Positions 7,622-13,044 of a stretch of 24,034 nt of DNA are shown here, piece by piece. The stretch spans positions 1 to 24,034 of the forward strand of contig NZ_JASLDS010000028.1 of the NCBI RefSeq assembly GCF_030151385.1, written 5' to 3'. The DNA is from Soonwooa sp. Its GTDB lineage: Bacteria; Bacteroidota; Bacteroidia; Flavobacteriales; Weeksellaceae. The position numbers were made by a program, and so were the translations under genes. Position 1 is the first letter of the stretch. Each line of letters starts with the position of its first letter. The notes beneath the pieces were generated by a model. That model was given only the letters and a program-made list of their open reading frames with translations. It was not told the DNA's origin and did no database searches.

Positions 7622-8167
7622 TTAAGCTTCTTTTAAAAATTGAATTTCAGAAATCAGTTTGATGTCCTCGCCTACCAATACGCCACCAGTTTCTAGTGCT
7701 GCATTCCAAGTAAGACCGAAATCTTTTCTGTTGATTTTTCCTTTTAAAGCCAAACCAACTTTCGTATTTCCCCACGGATCTTTCATTAATCCTCCAAAGT
7801 CTGCATCCAACACGATTGATCTTGTAACATCTTTGATGGTTAAATCTCCTGTGATTTTGAACTCATCGTTGCTAATTTTTTGAATGTTTGTTGATTCGAA
7901 TTGTAGTTTTGGGAAATTCTCAACATCGAAGAAGTCAAAACTTCTCAAGTGATTGTCTCTGTCTTCGTTTCCAGAATCAATAGAGTTAACGTCTGCTGAG
8001 AAAGAAATCTTTGAAGTTTCGAAGTTGTCATCTTCATTTTCGATTCTTGCTTCGAAAGCATTGAATTTTCCAGAAACATTAGTAAACATCATGTGTTTAA
8101 CTTTGAAACCTATTTCTGAATGTGCTTGATCAATTGTCCAAACTGTTGTTGTTGCTGTTGTAGTCAT
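7622..8167 (-). CDS. YceI family protein
   Basis: This 181-residue YceI-like protein is a lipocalin-like barrel that binds isoprenoid-type lipids in characterised members. Typical blocks are WTIDQAHSEIGFKVKHMMFTNVSGKF (residues about 10-35), SIDSGNEDRDNHLRSFDFFDVENFPKLQFES (about 62-92), FKITGDLTIKDVTRSI and INRKDFGLTWN. It has no signal peptide, so this is the cytosolic form. It is read from an activator-type promoter with the TTGAACTAGTTCAA palindrome. The leader of about 85 nt contains a fossil of the DoxX coding start. The isochorismatase-like gene follows, probably in the same transcript. YceI, DoxX and pirin genes often occur together in Bacteroidetes and Proteobacteria stress loci. Confidence 0.93.
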   Translation of the reverse strand: MTTTATTTVWTIDQAHSEIGFKVKHMMFTNVSGKFNAFEARIENEDDNFETSKISFSADVNSIDSGNEDRDNHLRSFDFFDVENFPKLQFESTNIQKISNDEFKITGDLTIKDVTRSIVLDADFGGLMKDPWGNTKVGLALKGKINRKDFGLTWNAALETGGVLVGEDIKLISEIQFLKEA

Positions 8168-8209
8168 TTTTGTAATTTTTTATTGTTATTATTTATTTAA
8201 TTCTATTTT

Positions 8210-8236
8210 TTATAAATTAAGTAGTGCAATTTTCAC
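8210..8236 (-). pseudogene. Fossil of the DoxX gene start within the YceI leader
   Basis: Read on the minus strand these bases give GTG AAA ATT GCA CTA CTT AAT TTA TAA (VKIALLNL and stop), against ATG AAA AAC GCA CTA CTA AAT TTA of DoxX. The distance from the start codon to the palindrome is 49 bases in both copies, and the intervening promoter aligns without gaps. It is therefore a decayed copy of the DoxX promoter plus first codons that now serves YceI. Confidence 0.7.
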
Positions 8237-8254
8237 TGCTTTTATTTGATAGTA

Positions 8255-8298
8255 CAAATTTAGTTCGCATTTAATCCCTAGTCATTGAACTAGTTCAA
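8255..8298 (-). promoter_or_regulatory. YceI promoter with palindromic operator (site 2)
   Basis: The TAAATTTG -7 box is at 8255-8262 and the palindrome TTGAACTAGTTCAA is at 8285-8298, separated by exactly 22 bases as in sites 1 and 3. The 22-base spacer differs from those of the other sites while the box and palindrome are identical, which argues for selection on these two elements. There is no clear terminator between the pirin stop (8334) and this promoter, so pirin transcripts may also read through. Confidence 0.8.
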
Positions 8299-8333
8299 GA
8301 AATGATTTTTTGTGATTTTTTTATTTTAAAAAT

Positions 8334-9212
8334 TTATGCTAAAGCCATCGGAACATCCATCACAAGGATTTCGGTATCGGGCGACGTTGCTTTGATTTTT
8401 AATTTTTGTGTATCCCAAACTCCAAAACCGTCTCTGGTTGCCAAATCTTGACCTTCAACATTTGCAGAACCTTTGATGATGAAGAAATAAACACCGTTTC
8501 CTTTTTTCTTTAAAGAATAAGTCGTTTCGAAATCCTTCTCGAAGTTCCCTAAATGAAACCACGCATCTTGGTTAATCGCAACGCCAGCATCATCTTTACT
8601 TGGTGATAAAATCTGCTGGAAGTTGTTGTGTCTTTCTGACAAATCCAAGGTTACTTGGTCGTAACGAGGCGTTACATTTCTTTTATTTGGGTACAACCAA
8701 ATTTGTAAAAACCTAACTTCTTGGTCGCTGTTTTTATTGAACTCGCTGTGCATAATTCCGGTTCCTGCGCTCATCACTTGGATATCTCCTTTTTTGATAA
8801 TGGCAACATTTCCCATGCTATCTTTATGTTCCAAATCTCCCTCTAAAGGAATACTGATGATTTCCATATTGTCGTGAGGATGCGTTCCGAAACCTCTTGC
8901 TGCATCTACTCTATCGTCGTTTAATACTCTCAACACTCCGAAGTGCATGCGGTCTGGATTGTAATAGTTAGCAAAACTAAAAGTATGCTTGCTCAACAAC
9001 CAACCGTGGTCAGCATTTCCGCGAGAATCTGCTGTGTGAAGAATTGAATTATCTTTAATCTTTGAAGAAGCATTCGGAAGATGATTGTATCCGATTGGTT
9101 CCAAAGGTTGGATTTCGTCGATGTCATTTTTAATGATATTTCCGAAAGCTGCAGAGGCAGCAAAAATTCCTGTTCCTAGTAATCCTTTTTTTATAAAATC
9201 TTTTCTGTCCAT
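8334..9212 (-). CDS. Pirin family protein with N-terminal export signal
   Basis: This 292-residue bicupin belongs to the pirin / YhhW quercetinase-like family. The likely metal site is His111 and His113 (GTHPHDNMEI), His155 and Glu157 (GIMHSEFN). The core blocks HGWLLSKHTFSFANYY, FGVLRVLNDDRV and RFLQIWLYPN are typical. Unusually, the protein begins MDRKDFIKKGLLGTGIFAASAAFG, which resembles a Tat-type signal with Arg-Lys in place of Arg-Arg and the FIKK motif of Bacteroidetes secreted enzymes. The cupin starts only at about residue 55, compared with the first residues in cytosolic pirins such as YhhW. Export as a folded metalloprotein is inferred. It is read from promoter site 3. Confidence 0.92.
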   Translation of the reverse strand: MDRKDFIKKGLLGTGIFAASAAFGNIIKNDIDEIQPLEPIGYNHLPNASSKIKDNSILHTADSRGNADHGWLLSKHTFSFANYYNPDRMHFGVLRVLNDDRVDAARGFGTHPHDNMEIISIPLEGDLEHKDSMGNVAIIKKGDIQVMSAGTGIMHSEFNKNSDQEVRFLQIWLYPNKRNVTPRYDQVTLDLSERHNNFQQILSPSKDDAGVAINQDAWFHLGNFEKDFETTYSLKKKGNGVYFFIIKGSANVEGQDLATRDGFGVWDTQKLKIKATSPDTEILVMDVPMALA

Positions 9213-9234
9213 GATTTCTCTGATTTTGATATGA

Positions 9235-9278
9235 CAAATTTAGAGTGGCCAGAATCGGATTACATTGAACTAGTTCAA
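9235..9278 (-). promoter_or_regulatory. Pirin promoter with palindromic operator (site 3)
   Basis: The TAAATTTG box is at 9235-9242 and the palindrome TTGAACTAGTTCAA at 9265-9278, with 22 bases between them. Sequence identity with the other two sites extends past the palindrome through GAAATGA. The transcript leader would be about 18 nt. Confidence 0.8.
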
Positions 9279-9325
9279 GAAATGAAATTTTGAGAAAATA
9301 TTTTTTTAGAATTGAATTTTCGCAA

Positions 9326-9402
9326 TGTCATTCAGAACGAAATGAAATGCAGTGAAGAATCTTTTTTTTAAGATGAGATTCTTCGCTTCGCTCTGAATGA
9401 CA
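9326..9402. repeat. REP-like dispersed repeat, copy 2
   Basis: This 77-base element has perfect 11-base terminal inverted repeats (TGTCATTCAGA and TCTGAATGACA). Further pairing inside (GTGAAGAATCT with AGATTCTTCGC) folds it into a long hairpin. It is related to 4539-4614. Both copies lie roughly 50-60 bases upstream of a TTGAACTAGTTCAA operator. Confidence 0.8.
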
Positions 9403-9541
9403 AGCATTTTCTACTTTATCAATTTAAGTTAACAATCAAAAATTTCAAACGCAAGGTTAGACAAAGCTTTTATGACAAAATGTTTATTTAGGATAAACAA
9501 AGGCGTTTCACTTTTGTAAGAAACACAAGTTTGTGTTTCGC

Positions 9542-9695
9542 AAATAAACGAAGTTTATACTTCTTTAAACATTAAGAAATTTAGAAAACCAAGATGCCGA
9601 TTGTTTTAAGAAATCAATAAATTGATTTTGATTAAACTTATTAAGAGACTATCTGTTTGCTAGAACTTTATTCTTTAATGTTAAAAATAACTTGG
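9542..9695. repeat. Dispersed structured repeat, copy B (inverted relative to A)
   Basis: The reverse complement of this stretch aligns with 6617-6784 in separate blocks: TTTTTAACATTAA, then AAAATCAATTTATTGATTTC, then TTCTTAATGTTTAA, then TAAACTTCGTTTATT. The inner hairpin is AAATCAA-TAAA-TTGATTT at 9611-9628. The outer inverted repeat is also kept. No ORF lies inside. Confidence 0.75.
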
Positions 9696-9743
9696 TCAAA
9701 AACTTAAGCTGGCAGTTAGAAATTGGGGTTCTTATAGATTAAA

Positions 9744-9777
9744 CAAAAAAGTTGGCTTACTGTGAAGCCAACTTTTT
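9744..9777 (-). terminator. Terminator overlapping the end of the Crp/Fnr gene
   Basis: On the minus strand AAAAGTTGGCTT and AAGCCAACTTTT form the stem, followed by a T-run. The left arm lies within the last codons (Lys-Leu-Ala-Ser), and the stop codon TAA is at the loop/right-arm boundary, so the terminator is embedded in the gene's 3' end. Confidence 0.8.
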
Positions 9778-10335
9778 GCGTATTTTACTAACAAATTCGG
9801 GAGAAACACCTAAATATGATGCGATGTAATATTGTGGAACTCGCTGCGGAATCGTCGGATATAATTGTATAAATTCAACATATCTTTCGGCGGCAGATTT
9901 CGAAATGGTATTTAATAATCTGTTTTGGATTGCGCAAAGATTCCGTTGTACCAATAATCGAAAGAAACGTTCTAATCTTGGATTTTTAGCTAATAGCTGT
10001 TCTTTGGTTTTTGGATTTAGCATGACAACTTCCGTCTCCTCCAAAGTTTCCATAAAAAGTCTTGAGGGTTTTTGCTCCGAAAAAGAAGCGATGTCACAAA
10101 CCCACCAATCTTCAATTGCAAAAGCCAGCGTCACTTCCTGTCCGCTTTCTCCATTATAAAAAATACGAACACAGCCTTTCTTTATATAGGCTTCGAACTG
10201 ACAAATCTCGCCTTCACGCAATAGAACAGTTTTGGTTTTAAAGCTTTTTTCCTCAAAAAACTCGCTTAAATCCTTCTGCTCGTCCTCCGAAAGTTTAATG
10301 TATTTCTGAATATTCGCAGCAAGTGCTTCAAACAT
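9757..10335 (-). CDS. Crp/Fnr family transcriptional regulator
   Basis: A 192-residue regulator with an N-terminal cyclic-nucleotide-binding-type beta-roll (about residues 15-115, with KTVLLREGEICQFEAYIKKGCVRIFY). A long dimer helix follows (LERFFRLLVQRNLCAIQNRLLNTISKSAAERYVEF), then a short C-terminal winged helix ending just after the recognition helix (YIASYLGVSPEFVSKIRKKL). That helix has Glu180-x-x-Ser183-Lys184; the equivalent E-x-x-S-R of Fnr/Crp proteins contacts TTGA half-sites. The four cysteines do not form an Fnr iron-sulphur pattern, and the cAMP pocket signature is not evident. I chose the start at 10335 (MFEALAANIQ) because the longer frame overlaps the upstream gene; this start leaves one base after that gene's stop. 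It is the best candidate to bind the three TTGAACTAGTTCAA sites. Confidence 0.9.
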   Translation of the reverse strand: MFEALAANIQKYIKLSEDEQKDLSEFFEEKSFKTKTVLLREGEICQFEAYIKKGCVRIFYNGESGQEVTLAFAIEDWWVCDIASFSEQKPSRLFMETLEETEVVMLNPKTKEQLLAKNPRLERFFRLLVQRNLCAIQNRLLNTISKSAAERYVEFIQLYPTIPQRVPQYYIASYLGVSPEFVSKIRKKLASQ

Positions 10336-10336
10336 A

Positions 10337-10657
10337 TTATTGATTTTCGGGGTTAAGATGTGGCAAAGCAGCGTAGATTTCATTTTTCAGAAGTCCACTT
10401 CCGCCACCAAAATGTTCGATTACCGCAATATTCTTTTCGAGAACGATGGGGTTTACTTTTATTTCTTGTTCGAAAGCTTCGTCCAAACCAGAACTTAGCA
10501 AGATGATATCTACTGGATTATTTGTAATATAATTATCAACTTGGCTTTCGTCACTAATAAGCTGCGCTTGCCAATTGTCGGTATTTTCTATAAGTCTTTT
10601 AAGCGTTGCAAGAATTTCATCGTTTTTCCCAACAACTAAAAACTGGATGTTTGACAT
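10337..10657 (-). CDS. Receiver-like (CheY-like) protein lacking the phosphoacceptor
   Basis: A 106-residue protein whose pattern fits a response-regulator receiver fold: strand FLVVGKNDEI (residues 6-15), helix ILATLKRLIENT, strand AQLISDESQVDNYITNNPVDIILLSSGL, and a later NIAVIEHFGGGSG strand and loop. The Asp expected after the DIILL strand is Ser55, and the acidic pair near the N-terminus is reduced to Asn12-Asp13, so phosphorylation is unlikely. The stop lies one base before the start of the Crp/Fnr gene, so the two form a tight operon and probably act together. No function can be assigned beyond that. A weak -7-like TATCTTTC is present on the minus strand shortly upstream. The fold call is from pattern only. 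Confidence 0.65.
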   Translation of the reverse strand: MSNIQFLVVGKNDEILATLKRLIENTDNWQAQLISDESQVDNYITNNPVDIILLSSGLDEAFEQEIKVNPIVLEKNIAVIEHFGGGSGLLKNEIYAALPHLNPENQ

Positions 10658-10769
10658 ATTTCTATTGAATAATATTTGGGAAAGATAGTTTATTACCGAA
10701 ACAAAAACAACCTAAACCAATAACTTAAGGAAAATTTTAAAAATTAAGAAATCAACCACAATTATCTAC

Positions 10770-10797
10770 TAAAAAAGCTCCTCAAAATTGAGAAGCC
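10770..10797 (-). terminator. Terminator of the GLPGLI operon
   Basis: On the minus strand GCTTCTCAA / TTGAGGAGC forms a stem with one wobble pair and runs into TTTTTTAG. It lies about 20 bases after the stop at 10818. Confidence 0.8.
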
Positions 10798-10817
10798 TCT
10801 TAAAAAGATATCTCTAT

Positions 10818-11618
10818 TTACTTTTCTAAAAAATTATTCTGCTTGTTTAGTTTATCCTGCATAGATTTTCGTACATCAGGAGTAATGACAAGTCCTCTTT
10901 GTTCGGCTTGGTAAAGAAAAGTTTCTCTTGCATTTCTTCTAATTTTTCTAGCTTCATCTTTCTTGACTTCATAATAATGTTTGAAATAGTCCTTTGAGAA
11001 TAGATCTGGAAAATCAGTTTTTGTATAAGCTTCTATTAATGAAAAGCTAAAATATTTATTTGTATCAGTCATTTCAATAATTAAACCTGGCAAACCTTGA
11101 AACACATAAGGACCATCTGAAATAGGTATAGCGGTGGTAAACCAAGCCTCCCAACTTCTACCTCCATATTTAAGGGTAGCTTTTTGGCAAGTATATTTAT
11201 CAATGAGCTTTGTTTCTTGTGTTATCTTCCAATCAAATTTATTTACACTATTATAAAATATATTGTTATTTCCAATAATTCCTTCATATATAGTTGTATT
11301 AATAGCACTCTTATAAATACTAAATGTAAATTTTGTTTTAGGAAATTCACTTAAGGAGATATTTGACATACTACTCCCTATTGACTTGCTTGCAAGCTGA
11401 TTAATATGTCTTTGTAAAGCTTTATAGTTTACACTTGTAAAGTTAGAATCTCCATTATTGTCAACTTCAAGGTCAAAATTTTCTTCTCTAGTAATAGCAA
11501 TATTGGTAGAATCAGGAACATACGTAAGTTTATAAGTAAAAATCTTTAACGACTTCCCTTCCTGCGAAAACAGAAACAAAGGAAAAAAAACAAATAATAT
11601 TAATATCTTTTTAATCAT
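10818..11618 (-). CDS. GLPGLI family secreted protein
   Basis: A 266-residue protein with a signal peptide (IKKILILFVFFPLFLFSQ, residues about 2-19). The family block is canonical: WEAWFTTAIPISDGPYVFQGLPGLIIEMTD, with GLPGLI at residues 175-180. Cys144 (KYTCQKATLKY) matches Cys157 of the paralogue at 909. A basic helical segment follows (KKDEARKIRRNARETFLYQAEQRG). I chose the start at 11618 over an in-frame Met three codons earlier because its ATG overlaps the upstream stop as TAATG, a classic coupled junction. The longer form would overlap by 10 bases. The cellular role of the family is unknown. Confidence 0.92.
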   Translation of the reverse strand: MIKKILILFVFFPLFLFSQEGKSLKIFTYKLTYVPDSTNIAITREENFDLEVDNNGDSNFTSVNYKALQRHINQLASKSIGSSMSNISLSEFPKTKFTFSIYKSAINTTIYEGIIGNNNIFYNSVNKFDWKITQETKLIDKYTCQKATLKYGGRSWEAWFTTAIPISDGPYVFQGLPGLIIEMTDTNKYFSFSLIEAYTKTDFPDLFSKDYFKHYYEVKKDEARKIRRNARETFLYQAEQRGLVITPDVRKSMQDKLNKQNNFLEK

Positions 11619-11878
11619 TAAACACATAATTCATTATCAAATCTCGCTATCTCATTTAAAATTTCAACAAAACTATTTTCACAAGAAAAACTTGGCCAAC
11701 CACAACTGGTTGTATAACCAGCAAAAGTATTAGACAAAACTATCTTTGAACTGTTATCAACTGCTTTATCTTCCAAGTTTAAATCCACTATAATTGTATT
11801 TGCACTCATAATTCCTGCAACACCTAATGCTATAACTAATACTATTTTTTTGTGAAATTTTAATTTATTAAACAGCAT
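11618..11878 (-). CDS. Small secreted Cys-containing protein of unknown function
   Basis: An 86-residue protein with a signal peptide (basic NKLKFHKK, hydrophobic IVLVIALGVAGIM, probable cleavage after SANT or nearby). The mature part of about 60 residues has three Cys (59, 66 and 85) and an aromatic Gly-rich stretch (FAGYTTSCGWPSFSC) ahead of an amphipathic helix (FVEILNEIARF) that ends near Cys85. I do not recognise the family. The start at 11878 is preferred to an upstream in-frame Met at 11914 because it puts the signal peptide at the N-terminus. It is translationally coupled to the GLPGLI gene (TAATG). Its size, export and coupling suggest a partner or substrate of the GLPGLI protein, which is inferred. 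Confidence 0.7.
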   Translation of the reverse strand: MLFNKLKFHKKIVLVIALGVAGIMSANTIIVDLNLEDKAVDNSSKIVLSNTFAGYTTSCGWPSFSCENSFVEILNEIARFDNELCV

Positions 11879-12029
11879 AAAACTAAAGCTAACATTAAAA
11901 CTAAAACCATGCAAGTATTTATTAAAAAAATATTAAAACTTTTATTATGTTAAATTTCGATTTAGAAAAAATCCCCAATTCTAGTATAGAAACAAAACAG
12001 CAACTTTAGTAACTTCGCATCAATGGAAA

Positions 12030-12037
12030 TACTTTTG
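12030..12037 (+). promoter_or_regulatory. Probable promoter of the plus-strand three-gene operon
   Basis: TACTTTTG fits the -7 consensus TAnnTTTG exactly. The -33 region (CTTTAG at 12004-12009) is weak. Transcription would begin near 12042 and give a leader of about 18 nt. Confidence 0.45.
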
Positions 12038-12060
12038 ATAAACTGTGACTTAATTAAATA

Positions 12061-13041
12061 ATGAAAAAGCTTTTTTACCTTTTTATACTTTTATGCTTTT
12101 GGTCTTGTGAAAAAAAGATCGAGCACGAGCATGGCTTTTATTATTGGCGAACTAAATTCAATCTTAGTAAAGAAGAAACTAAGCTCCTCAGCGAATCGAA
12201 AGTTGAGAATTTGTATGTTCGTTTTTTTGATTTACAAAAAAGTGGAAGTCAATATGAAGCAGTTGGCGTTATCCAAAGAAAAGACAGTTCTAAAATTTCT
12301 AAAAAAATTGTTCCAGTCGTCTTTATTACCAACGAAACTTGGAATAAAATTTCAAAAGAAGATGTTAGTTTTTTAGCTCAGAAAACCTTTGACAACATTA
12401 AAGATATTTCGAAAAAGTTGCATTTTGATTTAGCCAACGAAATCCAAATTGATAGCGACTGGACAGCAGGAACTAAGAATGATTATTTCTTTTTTTTACA
12501 AGAATTACAACGCATCTCGAAGCAAGACATTACGTCAACTTTGCGACTTCATCAGGTGAGAGACAAAAAGAAAATGGGGATTCCGCCTGTTAAAAAAATG
12601 TATTTGATGTGTTATTCGACATCGTCACCTTTGGAAAAATCGGATAAGAATTCTATTTTAGATTTAAAACTTTTAAAATCATATCTTGGAAGTCTCAACG
12701 AATATCCTGTAAAATTGGATGTTGCTTTGCCAATCTATTCTTGGGGAATTGTTACCAATCATCTTGGCAAACACAAATTGATAAATGCCGTAAAAACCGA
12801 AGACTTAGAAAATTCTAATTTTGAGAAAATTGGCGAACATCAGTACAAAGTCTTAAAAGATGACTTTTATTTTGGAATGTATCTTAACAAAGGTTTCGAA
12901 ATAAAAGTTGAAGAAATTCCCGAATCCGATATTGAAGAAAGTATTAACTTTATCGATAAGAAACTCAACTACCCTTATCATATTATTTACTATCATCTTG
13001 ATAGTCAGTTCACCCAACATTATAAAAACATCCTGAAATAA
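12061..13041 (+). CDS. Lipoprotein, possible TIM-barrel (DUF3142-like)
   Basis: A 326-residue predicted lipoprotein: the signal FYLFILLCFWSC places the lipidated Cys at residue 16. The protein has a run of strand-like segments (NLYVRFFDL, VVPVVFIT, EIQIDSDWTAGTKNDYFFFLQEL, KMYLMCYS, VKLDVALPIYSWGIV) spaced as in a TIM barrel. The IQIDSDW block followed by a helix resembles DUF3142 proteins, which are predicted glycosidase-like barrels. That assignment is tentative. It begins a three-gene operon: its stop is 3 bases before the next start, and all three products carry export signals, two of them as lipoproteins. Confidence 0.75.
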   Translation: MKKLFYLFILLCFWSCEKKIEHEHGFYYWRTKFNLSKEETKLLSESKVENLYVRFFDLQKSGSQYEAVGVIQRKDSSKISKKIVPVVFITNETWNKISKEDVSFLAQKTFDNIKDISKKLHFDLANEIQIDSDWTAGTKNDYFFFLQELQRISKQDITSTLRLHQVRDKKKMGIPPVKKMYLMCYSTSSPLEKSDKNSILDLKLLKSYLGSLNEYPVKLDVALPIYSWGIVTNHLGKHKLINAVKTEDLENSNFEKIGEHQYKVLKDDFYFGMYLNKGFEIKVEEIPESDIEESINFIDKKLNYPYHIIYYHLDSQFTQHYKNILK

Positions 13042-13044
13042 GTT

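Larger units (their letters stand above)
9279..9756. other. Intergenic region with two repeat types and a hairpin cluster
   Basis: About 480 bases without a gene. From left to right: an AT-rich stretch related to the one upstream of site 1; REP-like repeat copy 2 (9326-9402); two small hairpins, TGTTTAT-TTAGG-ATAAACA (9481-9499) and GAAACACAA-GT-TTGTGTTTC (9520-9539); and structured repeat B (9542-9695). The terminator of the Crp/Fnr gene follows. A small RNA cannot be excluded, but no promoter specific to one was recognised. Confidence 0.6.

Noticed and set aside
9481..9540. CRISPR-like or tandem repeat cluster
   Set aside because: The hairpins here differ in sequence from each other and there is no regular repeat-spacer pattern.
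10336..10383. Longer start for the Crp/Fnr gene (16 extra residues)
   Set aside because: It would overlap the upstream gene by 47 bases. The extra residues do not look like the family's N-terminus, and the internal ATG gives the usual length and a one-base gap.
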